From contig JADJZY010000035.1 of the NCBI GenBank assembly GCA_016715505.1, positions 186,001 through 250,000 of the forward strand: DNA of 64,000 bases, written 5' to 3'. This document shows positions 1 to 10,300 of this stretch, piece by piece. The notes beneath the pieces are model-generated. The model searched no databases, was not told the DNA's origin, and saw only the letters and a program-made list of their open reading frames with translations. Position 1 is the first letter of the stretch, and each line of letters starts with the position of its first letter. The position numbers and the translations under genes were made by a program. This stretch comes from Bacteroidota bacterium. GTDB lineage: Bacteria > Bacteroidota > Bacteroidia > Chitinophagales > Chitinophagaceae.

Positions 1-885
1 ATCCAAACAAATTTGTTTAAATTCATCCAACCGATGGCAGTCGGATTTTTGATGTATGCGGCCTACAAAGCCATGCGCATCAGCATCAAACATAAAGCCA
101 CCTGGATGATGATGGGGGTTGCCTTACTGGCTACTATCATCATTCGTTCACCTTGGGTTTTTCCTGCTTTGATACTGGCCGGGGGGATTGTTTCTAATTT
201 TAGCGATAAACGAATTCCGGATGTTTATGTGAAGCCCAAACCAGTCAAGTGGGTAAATATTTGGTGGTTTATTATTGTATTTGTTATTGCCGGGGTGCTT
301 TCGGAGTTAGCCCGAATCAATCATTGGCCATTTGCCCGGGGGTATAATTTGTTTGAAAATTTTTACCGATTCGGAAGCATCGTATTCGGTGGTGGGCATG
401 CCCTCATACCAATGATGTACGAGCAGTTTGTGGTACGGCCGGAAATTCTTCATTTAAAAGATCATCTGACCTCTTCTGAATTTTTGACAGGTGCAGGTAT
501 GGTGAATGCATTGCCCGGGCCGGTTTTTTCGATTTGCACTTATGTAGGCGCTTTAAGCCTGAGTTCCTATGGATGGTATGGCTTATTGGCAGGTTCATTG
601 ATTGCAACAGCCGGGGTTTTTTTGCCGAGTGTTTTATTGCTGTTTTTCTTTTTTCCCATTTATCATAATCTCAAACAATACACGGTTATTTATCGTGCCC
701 TGGAAGGCATTCATGCTGTGATAGTTGGAATCATGTGGGCTTCAGGTGCACTTTTATTTCACTCCCTACCTTTTGAATGGTCGAATCTCATCGTTATAGC
801 CATCACTTTTAGTTTACTGATGTATTCAAAAATTCCGGCACCACTGATTGTTTTAGGGTGGCTTTTATTGGGATGGGCCTTGTAA
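1..885 (+). CDS. chrA: Chromate transporter (ChrA/CHR family), C-terminal part
   Basis: The reading frame is already open at base 1 and ends at TAA 883-885, so the gene starts upstream of the window; the TTG at 13 is not a convincing start. The visible ~290 residues are strongly hydrophobic. They contain the second CHR-domain signature: 'FGGGHALIPMMYEQFV', then a segment with 'GAGMVNALPGPVFSICTYVG', followed by a glycine-rich membrane helix pair. In two-domain ChrA proteins this pattern occurs once per half, so this is most likely the C-terminal half of a long (about 400 aa) inner-membrane transporter. Members move chromate out of the cell, but many homologues have untested substrates. No operon partner is visible downstream; the next gene lies on the opposite strand. 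Confidence 0.85.
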   Translation: MQTNLFKFIQPMAVGFLMYAAYKAMRISIKHKATWMMMGVALLATIIIRSPWVFPALILAGGIVSNFSDKRIPDVYVKPKPVKWVNIWWFIIVFVIAGVLSELARINHWPFARGYNLFENFYRFGSIVFGGGHALIPMMYEQFVVRPEILHLKDHLTSSEFLTGAGMVNALPGPVFSICTYVGALSLSSYGWYGLLAGSLIATAGVFLPSVLLLFFFFPIYHNLKQYTVIYRALEGIHAVIVGIMWASGALLFHSLPFEWSNLIVIAITFSLLMYSKIPAPLIVLGWLLLGWAL

Positions 886-1040
886 TAAAAATATTCAACC
901 TATTTCTTGATATGCGTAATTGTTGGTTGTAATATTTGTTCCATCTTTTCAGCGAGGCAACTGTGATCATCTTTAACCAAAAGGATCATTGAATTTTCAT
1001 GATTATCGGAGTCCCTTCATTTGATTCGAAAAATATGGGT

Positions 1041-1087
1041 AAAAAAAATCCGGCTTGCTTGAACAATGGATGAACAAACAAGCCGGA
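1041..1087 (-). terminator. Rho-independent terminator for the BNR protein gene
   Basis: A perfect 9-bp inverted repeat (TCCGGCTTG at 1049-1057 and CAAGCCGGA at 1079-1087) is followed, reading on the minus strand, by eight T (A-run 1041-1048). It lies just past the restored stop codon of the minus-strand gene at 1117, supporting that extended 3' end. The remaining bases between the end of the transporter gene (885) and this hairpin show nothing I can support. Confidence 0.8.
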
Positions 1088-1116
1088 GGATGAATAATAA
1101 TCTGAGGACTCTTCGA

Positions 1117-2897
1117 TTATTTTGTGATCAACCTGGAGAAACGGATACCTTCTTTTGTTCGGATTTCCAGCATATAATTTCCTTTGGCTAAATCAGGTAA
1201 GTTTAAATCTGATTTAGATGCTCCTTTTCGATACTGATTTTTTGGTTCATGATTTGTTTGCCATCGAGGCTGATTAATTGAATATCTAACTCTTCTGCCT
1301 GAATACTGTTAAATGATAATGTTAAGGTGCGATCAGCAGGTACAGGATAAACTGCAGTTAATTCTATACCGGCATTCAGGGGAGATATTTCGGTGATGGC
1401 AGTAGGCCATTCGCTGGTAACACTTACATACATTTTAGGACCTGTGCTGCCACGACCATCTGACCAGATATTGTATATTTTCGAGTCATTACGTACGGAA
1501 TTAAAATAATCACCAAACCATTTTCCGGTGTTGCTACTCGCTCCAAAATTGGTGGTTTGTGTCGTGATTTTTTGAGGTGCTCCGAAATTTGCGCCATTGT
1601 TGGTGGATGTCATAAAATAATAATCAGAAACTTTATTCGCATCAATCACATATGATCCGATAGTGACTTTTTTATTATGACAAGAGACAACGGGCATTAA
1701 AAACTTATTTCCATTATGGGTGAGCAATAAAGGAGTGCTCCAGGTATTTCCTCCATCCGTGGAACGAGCGTAGTAAGAATTAAAATCTGGGCCGGCGCTT
1801 ACCGGAAAATCACTCCAAACCAAATGCAGAATATCATCTCCATCAATGGATAAATTAGGTGTTCCATTTTCACGGTCATGGATGTAACCATTGCCCTGAG
1901 CGCCGAAAAGATTGGTGCCGTTATATATCTGATGGGCCGCTGAATACGTGGTGCCGCCATTCGTAGATACTTTATGGTAAATGGTATTCGAATTTAAATC
2001 GGAGTAAGTCACGTGTAAGTTTCCATTTTTATCAACCACTAAATTGCCAAATTGTGTTTCACCACTCACGACCTGAAAACGGGCCGGCGCAAATCCATTG
2101 GAGCCGCTGGCTTTTTTCTTAACCGTGGTGCCAACCAATGAAGCGGGTTCTGCAGATGAAGGGAAATAGATAAAAGAACAGTACAAACTATTGGCATTTG
2201 AGCCATTAGAATAGTCCATGGCAAACCATTGACGATCATAAAATCCTTCGGAATTTGGATATGGTTCGAAGGTAAGTACATTTAATGCGCATCGGCCAAT
2301 ATAGCGGTCTGTGCCGGAAGCAACATTCCATGTGGCCCCGTTATCCATAGAGCTCGCTAAATACATACAAGCATATGCGGTATCAGGAATGGCTTGAGAA
2401 AAAGCTAAATAAATCCATGAAAACCAGAGCTTGCCATTTTTGTCGTACGCAAAAATCGGATCGCCGCCTCCGGCCACAAACGTTCCAGCGCCAAAATCTT
2501 GTAACAAATAAGTGAGTGCATTAAAGTTGCTGAGGTTCCAGTTTTGGCCACCATTGTTGCTATAATATACCGGAAAGCTTAAGCCTGTTGAGGAATTATC
2601 CATATAGCTCAAAACCAGCCGATTATTGTTATTGGGATCCATGGCGATATGTGCTTCACCTTCCTCCACTGCGGGACTGCTACTGTTGCTGACTTTCAGT
2701 TCCTGACTGGAGCGGGTTTTTTTATCAAAATAGCGGGCTTCGAAGGAAGCAATGGCATCTTCGACCGGAACAGGAGTCCGAAATTTTTCTTTTTTCAGAT
2801 GTTCGATCATACGTTCTTTCATGGAACTTCCTTGCTGAGCATTCGCAGCTATGAGGGTACACATGCCAATGAGGAAACAAATAGTAGTTTTCAACAT
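1117..2897 (-). CDS. Secreted BNR/Asp-box (sialidase-like) protein with T9SS type A sorting domain; one frameshift near the 3' end
   Basis: The start at 2897 opens with a signal peptide (MLKTTICFLIGMCTLIAANA). The body carries several Asp-box-like motifs (SNNGGQNW, SMDNGATW, STNGGTTY, STDGGNTWS, STNNGANF), typical of six-bladed BNR/sialidase propellers. Catalytic sialidase residues cannot be confirmed by eye. The uninterrupted frame ends at 1203, inside the C-terminal domain. Adding one base to the T4 run at 1225-1228 opens the frame to a stop at 1117-1119 and gives a proper T9SS type A tail ('LPDLAKGNYMLEIRTKEG...RLITK'). The product is likely exported by the Por/T9SS machinery and attached to, or released from, the cell surface. 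Break in the homopolymer: sequencing error or true frameshift. The substrate is unknown. Confidence 0.8.
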
Positions 2898-2947
2898 AAT
2901 TAGATTTTTATGAAAGACGAAAATAAGGCCACAAAAGTTAAGGTGTC

Positions 2948-3556
2948 TTAAAGGTTTTCAAATAGCGATAAAGAGGCGTTATTCAAAAGTTTGAAGGATT
3001 TTCGGTGAAATGGTGACGGGCCAAATTCAGCAATTCCTTTTCGATGGCTCAATGTTCCGTACCCTTTATTTTTATTCCATCCGTATTGCGGGAATTGATG
3101 ATGAAGTTCCATCATATATTGATCGCGGGTGGTTTTTGCCAAAACGCTTGCTGCCGCAATGGAGGCGTACAGACTATCACCTTTGATGATGCAGGAATGA
3201 GGTATTTTCGGATAGGGGGTGAAACGGTTACCATCAATGATCAGGTATTTGGGTTTCAACGCCATTGCATCAATCGCCAGGTGCATGGCTTTGATGGAGG
3301 CCTTGAGGATATTGATCCGATCAATTTCTTCATGATCAACCATGGCAATACCATAGGCAAGGGCTTCTTTTAAAATCACGCCTCTTAATTCCTCCCTGAC
3401 GGATTCTTTCAATGTTTTGGAATCATTGAGCAAAGGATGGTAAAATTTTTTTGGCAAAATAACTGCTGCCGCACAAACAGGCCCGGAAAGACAACCCCTG
3501 CCGGCTTCGTCGCAACCGGCTTCAAGGAGTTTGTTCTGGTAATATGGCTGTAGCAT
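2948..3556 (-). CDS. rnhB: Ribonuclease HII
   Basis: 202 aa, the usual length for RNase HII. The N-terminal 'AGCDEAGRGCLSGPV' contains the invariant DEAGRG active-site motif. The other catalytic carboxylates follow in 'LIIDGN' and in the segment 'SIAAASVLAKTTRDQYM'. The enzyme cuts RNA within RNA-DNA hybrids and removes misincorporated ribonucleotides, acting in the cytoplasm. It starts at ATG 3554-3556. A TAATTTTA hexamer-like box lies a few bases upstream on the minus strand, resembling the Bacteroidota -7 element. It is separated from the BNR gene by about 50 bases and may share a transcript with it. Confidence 0.95.
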   Translation of the reverse strand: MLQPYYQNKLLEAGCDEAGRGCLSGPVCAAAVILPKKFYHPLLNDSKTLKESVREELRGVILKEALAYGIAMVDHEEIDRINILKASIKAMHLAIDAMALKPKYLIIDGNRFTPYPKIPHSCIIKGDSLYASIAAASVLAKTTRDQYMMELHHQFPQYGWNKNKGYGTLSHRKGIAEFGPSPFHRKSFKLLNNASLSLFENL

Positions 3557-3851
3557 TTTGTAAAATTAGTTAGCCTTGGTTAAAATTGATTCACGCTGGA
3601 CTTGTATTCTGGAAAAAGGGGCAATCAATAGTGATTCTACAGAAATGTTGGAATAAACCCAATAGACCACAGCATAGCTAGGGATTATCTGTTTGGATAA
3701 AATATTGAAAAGCACAATGAATCTTCGAAAACAAAAATAAATGACAAGAACCCCTGCTTGAATGTAGGTGATACAAGGATTTGGGTCAATTCAGATCGTG
3801 AGAAAAAGTATTCTAAAATAAAAACGAATATCGTTATCCGCAGGCTTCCTT

Positions 3852-3859
3852 TAATTTTG
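3852..3859 (+). promoter_or_regulatory. Candidate -7 box (TAATTTTG) of the heme A synthase gene
   Basis: TAATTTTG fits the Bacteroidota -7 consensus TAnnTTTG and lies 8 bases before the ATG at 3868, which implies a very short leader. No convincing TTTG -33 element is seen. The rest of the 311-base gap between 3557 and 3867 holds nothing else I can support. Confidence 0.4.
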
Positions 3860-3867
3860 CGCCCACG

Positions 3868-4905
3868 ATGCAATACAGGAAACAAATTGGATGGTGGTTG
3901 ATGACCGGGGTGATTATGATAGTGATTCAAGTGGTATTGGGAGGTATCACGCGATTAACCGGATCGGGCTTGTCCATCACTGAATGGAAACCTATTTTGG
4001 GAAGTATTCCTCCCATGAATGAGGCCGATTGGAATCATGCATTTGATTTATATAAGACTGCAACCGGACAGTACAAGTATCTCAATGCAGATTTTACATT
4101 GTCAGATTTTAAATTCATTTATTTCTGGGAATGGTTGCATCGAAACTGGGCGCGATTTATTGGTGTGGTTTTTTTGCTTCCTTTTGTGTGGTTTTGGTAT
4201 AAAAAGGCATTTACTCCTGAAATGGTACCCAAACTCATCGCCTTGTTTGTGCTGGGAATTGCACAAGGGTTGATAGGCTGGATTATGGTAAAAAGTGGAT
4301 TAACAGATGATAACCTTTACGTAAGTCATATCCGATTAGCCATTCATTTTGTGTCGGCCTTGGTATTATTGGCTTTTACATGGTGGTTTGCCATGGATGT
4401 CATGATACCGTCATCGGCGCGTCAGAGCAATCCGACTTATCATCGCTGGGTCACCTTTATTCTGGGGTTGTTGCTGTTACAGCTGGTCTACGGAGCATTT
4501 ATGGCCGGTCTGAAGGCCGCAAGTGCTGCAAGTACCTGGCCGGATATCAATGGGAGTTATTTTCCGGAGGCGCTTAAACATCAAAATTGGGTGAATCATC
4601 CCATTGTGGTTCATTTTGTGCATCGCACCCTGGCGTATGTGTTGTTTGCAGCAATTATATTTTTAGGCATTCAGTCGGCAAAAATGGGTGGAAGTGTATT
4701 GTGGAAGAAATGGCGTTTTTTGCCCGTGATCCTTGTATTCATTCAGGTTTTACTAGGAATTGGGAGCGTACTCATGGCTACCGAAACCCAAAGAAATGGA
4801 TTTGGGGCTTTTGAATGGGCAGCCCAGATTCATCAAATTGTGGCCATGTTTCTGTTGATGGCGCTCCTGTTTCATCTTTATCTGGTAGGAGCTCAAAAGA
4901 GCTAA
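3868..4905 (+). CDS. ctaA: Heme A synthase (COX15/CtaA family)
   Basis: 345 aa with eight predicted membrane helices, matching COX15-type CtaA. Diagnostic stretches are 'VVLGGITRLTGSGLSITEWK' after helix 1, 'WEWLHRNWAR' and 'HIRLAIHFVSALV' (heme-binding histidines in the first half). The second-half equivalents are 'HFVHRTLAYVLF' and 'AAQIHQIVAMFLL'. The segment 'GLKAASAASTWPDINGSYFPE' is also typical of the family. The enzyme oxidises the C8 methyl of heme O to make heme A for cytochrome aa3 oxidases in the inner membrane. No ctaB or cytochrome oxidase subunits are adjacent. The start at 3868 is supported by the upstream TAATTTTG box. Confidence 0.93.
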   Translation: MQYRKQIGWWLMTGVIMIVIQVVLGGITRLTGSGLSITEWKPILGSIPPMNEADWNHAFDLYKTATGQYKYLNADFTLSDFKFIYFWEWLHRNWARFIGVVFLLPFVWFWYKKAFTPEMVPKLIALFVLGIAQGLIGWIMVKSGLTDDNLYVSHIRLAIHFVSALVLLAFTWWFAMDVMIPSSARQSNPTYHRWVTFILGLLLLQLVYGAFMAGLKAASAASTWPDINGSYFPEALKHQNWVNHPIVVHFVHRTLAYVLFAAIIFLGIQSAKMGGSVLWKKWRFLPVILVFIQVLLGIGSVLMATETQRNGFGAFEWAAQIHQIVAMFLLMALLFHLYLVGAQKS

Positions 4906-4991
4906 GCCCAACGATTTTTAAGAAAATGACGTCTTTTTGACAGTGATATTCCCAATTTACAGGAATAAGTATTAATTTTCACCTTCTAAAA

Positions 4992-7292
4992 ATGTGTATG
5001 ATGGGCAGAGCTCTACAGTCTATTTTATTTATATCCTTCGCCTTGTTTCTGAATGGGATGATTCAAAAATCATTCGGACAGACACCTCCAAATTGTCCGC
5101 CCTCTTATTCGGCTGGATATGTGATCACCGGAGATTCAGTTTCTTTCTGTTTGGATGGAGTTAATTTAACCTGTAATGCCTTTTCTACTTTGAATTCAAC
5201 GGATTCGTATGCCGTAAATAATATTGCTTATAATCCTTATCCCTGGGTAGGTGCCAATCAGGTATTGGTAAATATTGATGATGCCTGGAGTCAGGTGGTA
5301 ACCTTGCCTTTTGCCTTTTGTTATTTTGGACAGAAATATAATCAGGTGCAGATTGGCGCGAATGGGCAGTTGTTTTTCGGAAATACGCAACCGGTAAATA
5401 CGGGTGGAACTAATCCTTGGGCATCCAATGGAACGGTTGCGCCAACCTTTAATAATGGAATGAATAACTGTATTATGGCGCCCTATCACGATATTGATCC
5501 AGGGGTATTTTTTGCCAATTCCAATGTAACCTGGGATATCTATGGTCAATATCCTTGCCGATATTTGGTGGTTTCATGGGATAGTATACCTATGTTTTCC
5601 TGTAATAATCTGATTGCCTCCCAACAGGTCGTATTGTTCGAATCAACCTACCTGATAGACATCAATATCAAGGAAAAGCCGCTTTGTTCGACCTGGAATG
5701 GCGGTGTTGCTCATGAAGGGATTCAAAATGCCAATGGTACAGTCGCATTTATGGTGCCAGGCAGAAATGGAACAATATGGACTGCTACCAACGATAGTTA
5801 TCGGTTTTCGCCGGCAGGTGTGCAAACCGTCAATTACCAGTATTATTGGGTAGATGTTACAACGGGCGATACGATTGGTACAGGTCAAAATCTAAATTAT
5901 TTCCCAACCCAAAGTACTCAGGTTACTGTACAATGTTATGCTGTTACAGATTGTGATACGATTCAAGCATTTTTTGGAGATACGATTAATGTTGTGGTCA
6001 CAGGAAATGTCATAGCTGATTTTGATTTTGATGTGATGTTGGGTTGTGTGGATGATACTGTGACTTTCACCAATTTAAGTACAAGTACAGCAGGCGGGAC
6101 CCCCACCTATCAATGGGATTTTGGCGATGGCACTTTGTCTTCCGCTTTTGATACAACGCATATTTATTTTAACCAAGGTGTTTACAATGTCACTTTAATT
6201 GCCGCAGACAATGGTTGTTTGGATACAATCACAAAAAGTATCGATCTGAATCATCCTATCTTGGCGGGTTTTGCGGCAACAGGGCCAACTAAGATTGATT
6301 CGGCCTGTTTAGGCGATGCTATTACGTTTACCGCAGGGCCTAGTTCGCAACCACCCACAGGTTTTATCACCTATAATTGGGATTTTGGAGATGGAAATAC
6401 CATAACAACGACTACCGATCCAACCTTGCATACGTATTCAGCACCAGGCGTTTATACTGTAACGTTGACCGTAACTGATACGCTCGGATGTACGGATGAT
6501 TTTACGCATTCTGTTTTTGTGGACAATCCGCCTTATGTGGCTTTCACCATTTCTGATGATGATATTTGTATGGGTCAGCCGGTTTATTTCAGAGATACGA
6601 TGGCCTCCTACACAAAAAGTTTCACCTGGGATTTTGGAGATTTATTTACACTGACGGATGTGCACAATCCAACACATACTTATGATTTAACCGGAATTAC
6701 AAATGATATGAATGTTTATCAGGTGACACTTACCGGTAAATATGCAGTTTGTCCGGATGCTTCGGTTTCTCAAAACATTACTGTTCGGGCTTATCCAATC
6801 ATCAATTTGGGCAAGGATACCATGTATTGCCCGGGTTTATCGGGAGCAATTCAATTGTCTGATCCGAATTCTAAACACGTGAAGACTTACGAATGGAATA
6901 CAGGCGAAACTTCATCTTCTATATTAGTGAATCAAAGTGGATATTATTGGGTGAAGGCGAGTAATGGAGAATGTACTACCACGGATAGCATCACTGTAAA
7001 ACGCGATTGTTATCTCAATGTACCGAATTCATTTTCTCCGAACGGTGATGGCCTGAATGATTACTTCCTGCCAAGAGAATTGCTGAGCAGTGGAGTTGTT
7101 ACCTTCCGAATGAGTATCTACAACCGTTGGGGAGAACAAATATTTACAACCACAGCCATTGACGGTCGTGGATGGGATGGAAAATATAACGGTCAGGATC
7201 AGGGACAAGGCGTTTATGTTTATGTCATTGATGTATCGTTTATCAATAATGTCAAGAAGAATTTCAAAGGAAATGTCACTTTAATGCGATAA
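4992..7292 (+). CDS. Secreted PKD-repeat protein with T9SS type B (gliding-motility-associated) C-terminal domain
   Basis: 766 aa. An N-terminal signal peptide (about residues 1-30, ending 'KSFGQ') precedes a roughly 260-residue passenger that I do not recognise. Three PKD domains follow, with WDFGDG/WDFGD cores near residues 374, 461 and 544, each closed by a 'G.Y.VTL' strand. The last ~90 residues are the CHU_C/type B sorting domain: 'NVPNSFSPNGDGLNDYF' near residue 675, then 'IYNRWGEQIF' and 'GWDGKYNG'. It is an extracellular adhesin-like or matrix protein delivered by T9SS. From about residue 345 on it is paralogous to the downstream gene, while the N-terminal regions differ. Several Met codons at the start (residues 1, 3, 4) leave the exact start uncertain. 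Confidence 0.88.
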   Translation: MCMMGRALQSILFISFALFLNGMIQKSFGQTPPNCPPSYSAGYVITGDSVSFCLDGVNLTCNAFSTLNSTDSYAVNNIAYNPYPWVGANQVLVNIDDAWSQVVTLPFAFCYFGQKYNQVQIGANGQLFFGNTQPVNTGGTNPWASNGTVAPTFNNGMNNCIMAPYHDIDPGVFFANSNVTWDIYGQYPCRYLVVSWDSIPMFSCNNLIASQQVVLFESTYLIDINIKEKPLCSTWNGGVAHEGIQNANGTVAFMVPGRNGTIWTATNDSYRFSPAGVQTVNYQYYWVDVTTGDTIGTGQNLNYFPTQSTQVTVQCYAVTDCDTIQAFFGDTINVVVTGNVIADFDFDVMLGCVDDTVTFTNLSTSTAGGTPTYQWDFGDGTLSSAFDTTHIYFNQGVYNVTLIAADNGCLDTITKSIDLNHPILAGFAATGPTKIDSACLGDAITFTAGPSSQPPTGFITYNWDFGDGNTITTTTDPTLHTYSAPGVYTVTLTVTDTLGCTDDFTHSVFVDNPPYVAFTISDDDICMGQPVYFRDTMASYTKSFTWDFGDLFTLTDVHNPTHTYDLTGITNDMNVYQVTLTGKYAVCPDASVSQNITVRAYPIINLGKDTMYCPGLSGAIQLSDPNSKHVKTYEWNTGETSSSILVNQSGYYWVKASNGECTTTDSITVKRDCYLNVPNSFSPNGDGLNDYFLPRELLSSGVVTFRMSIYNRWGEQIFTTTAIDGRGWDGKYNGQDQGQGVYVYVIDVSFINNVKKNFKGNVTLMR

Positions 7293-7361
7293 ATCCTGTC
7301 GGCCCTTAACATTTGAAGGTAAACATGCGTCTTAATGATTCATGACCTTCAATTGTTATTT

Positions 7362-10300
7362 ATGAAAAATCTGTTTTCTACCTTCTTCTGTTTGGCCCAA
7401 TTACTTGGCTTCATTCAAATGTATGCAGGGCCTTCATCGCAATTACATTTTGTTGAAAATGCACGGCAATGGAATAATCAAGTTCTCTTTAAATCTGATT
7501 TGCCCGGGGGGCATGTTTTTCTGATCAAAGAGGGATTTCGATATTCTTTTTACGATCAAAAAGATTTGGAAAAAGTGCATGAAGAGCGTCATCATGATTT
7601 TTTTAAGTCCTATGAGGTGCCGGTTTATTGTTATGCTTACGATGTTCAATTTAAAAATGCCCGGATTAACTGTGAAGTAAAGCCCATCAATCAGCGAAAT
7701 TTTTACCATAATTATTTTCTGGGCAATGATCCTAAAAAATGGGCTGGCCATGTAGGCGTATTCGAAGGGGTGCAGTATCAACATCTTTATGAAGGAATCG
7801 ATTTACACGTTTATAGTGTTGGGACTTCGCTAAAATATGATCTCATTGTCCATCCAAAAACCAAACCTGGGCAAATTATCATGCAGTACAAAGGCATACA
7901 CCCGGTATTAAAAGAAAACGGGAATTTGTTGCTGCAATTGGGGTTCAATCAAATTGAAGAATCAAGTCCGTATACCTATCAAATAATTGATGGACAAAAA
8001 GTGACGGTTCCGAGCCGATATGTTTTAAAGGGAGATGAATTGAGTTTTGAATTTCCTGAAGGCTATAATCGGAATTACGATTTAGTCATCGATCCCACGC
8101 TGATTTTTGCAACTTACAGTACTTCAACAGCAACAACTTATGGTTTTAGTGCAACCTACGATCTGTCAGGTTCTCTTTATGCCGGTGGAGAATGTTTTAA
8201 TACCGGATGGCCTTCATCAGTAGGTGCATTTCAACTCAGTTTTGGCGGGGGCGTTGATGCAGGGATCAATAAATACACTCCTGCCGGGAATGCTTTGATT
8301 TATTCAACTTACTATGGAGGTTCTGGATATGATTTGCCGAATAATATGGTGGTAAATGCGGCCAATGAATTAGCCATGACCGGGTCCACAGGTTCTTCCA
8401 ATTTGCCGCTCACGGCAGGTGCTTATGATAACACATTGGGTGGGCAGTCTGATGCTTATGTAGTGCGTTTTAATGCTACGGGAACTGCTTTGCTTGGGGC
8501 CACTTTTGTGGGAGGATCAAATTCGGATGCCCAAAATACCTTTAACCTGAGTCCAAACTATGGAGATGCGAACCGGGGTGAAATTTATTACGATGGACCT
8601 TCTGATGTGGTTGTAGCCGTGAGTACTCAATCAAACGACTTTCCGGTAACAGCAGGCGCATATCAAACGACTTTTGGTGGAGGAACACAGGATGGATGTT
8701 TTTTTAAGTTAGATGGAACATGTTCAAATTTGATTTTTAGTACGTTTCTCGGTGGGAGTAACGATGATGCTTGTTTTGCCGTGGTAAAAAATAGCTTGGG
8801 CAATTGGGTCCTCACGGGCGGTACAGAAAGTAATAATTTTCCAACCACAGGAGCGGGTTATCAAATTGTTTATCAGGGAGGGAATGCAGATGGCTTTGTG
8901 AGTATTCTCGATCCGGGTGCAAGTACTATGATTTCATCAACTTATCTGGGAACCAGCGATTACGACCATGGATTTAAAATTCAGGTCGATCCCAATGATA
9001 CAGTCTATGTATGCGGACAAACACAAGGTGCCGGATTTCCGGTGTCAGCCGGGGTTTATTCCAATCCCGGAGGTGGTATTTTTATTGCCAAATTAACCCC
9101 TTCACTTAATAATATGGCCTTGTCTACCCGAATCGGTCAGATCTCCGGTTTGGTGCCAACTGCATTTTTGAAGGACAATTGTGGCAATGTTTACTTCACC
9201 GGATTTCAGGCACAGGCCGGTTTACCATTAACAGCCAATGCATACCAAAGTACCCCAGGCGGTTTTTGGTTGTCGGTATTAAGTGGTGATTTTAGTAACC
9301 TGGTTTATGCCACTTATATGGGTGCATCGGGCGATCACGTGGACGGGGGGACCAGCCGATTTGATCCGCAAGGTATTGTATATCATTCTGTTTGTACAAT
9401 TTCCGGAAATCAATATCAGTCGCCGGGATGTTTATCACCAAATAATTTGGCCTCGAGCTGGGATGTGGCCAGTTTTAAATTTGATTTTGAATTAGCCGGT
9501 GTAACTGCTGCATTGGTGATTAGCCCGAATGATTCAGGATGCGCTCCATTCACCGTTAATTTTACCAATTTCTCCATAGCAGGATTGAGTTATTTATGGG
9601 ATTTTGGAGATGGAGGCACTTCTACGGCTGTAAGTCCGACCTATACTTATTTGAATCCGGGCACATACACGGTTCGCCTAATTGCTTATAATCCGAGTGG
9701 TTGTGTGGCAGCAGATACGGCGTATACGAGCATACGGGTCATTGAATCGGTGGATGCCACTTTTATAGCTACACCCCAGTTAGGTTGCGTGGATGATACG
9801 GTTCAGTTCAATCTCACCGCCAATCCTATCGCTTCGAATGTTTCGTTCTTATGGAATTTTGGTGATGGTACAATTGGCAATACGATAGACCCATCTCATA
9901 TTTATACAACACAAAATAATTATACAGTGACCTGTATCGCCAGCAATGGTTTTTGTCAGGATACCTTTCAAACATCCTTTGATTTGAAACATCCAATTGA
10001 TGCGCAATTTGCAAGCTTGTTGGTGGATCCGCCGAATCAGAATATTGCAAAGGACTCATTTTGTCTAGATCAGCTCATTCGTTTTGATGCCGTTTTATCC
10101 ATACCCCAAGGTTCACTCAACTATCAATGGGATATGGGTGATGGAAATACTTTAAATATGACTACAAACTTTCACGATTATACGTATGCGAAAGCGGGTT
10201 TATATACGGTTCGATTAATAGTGACCGATACACTCGGTTGTGTTGATTCCATCAAGAAAAATATTTTTGTCGATGAAAAAGGATTCGCCGATTTCTCCAT

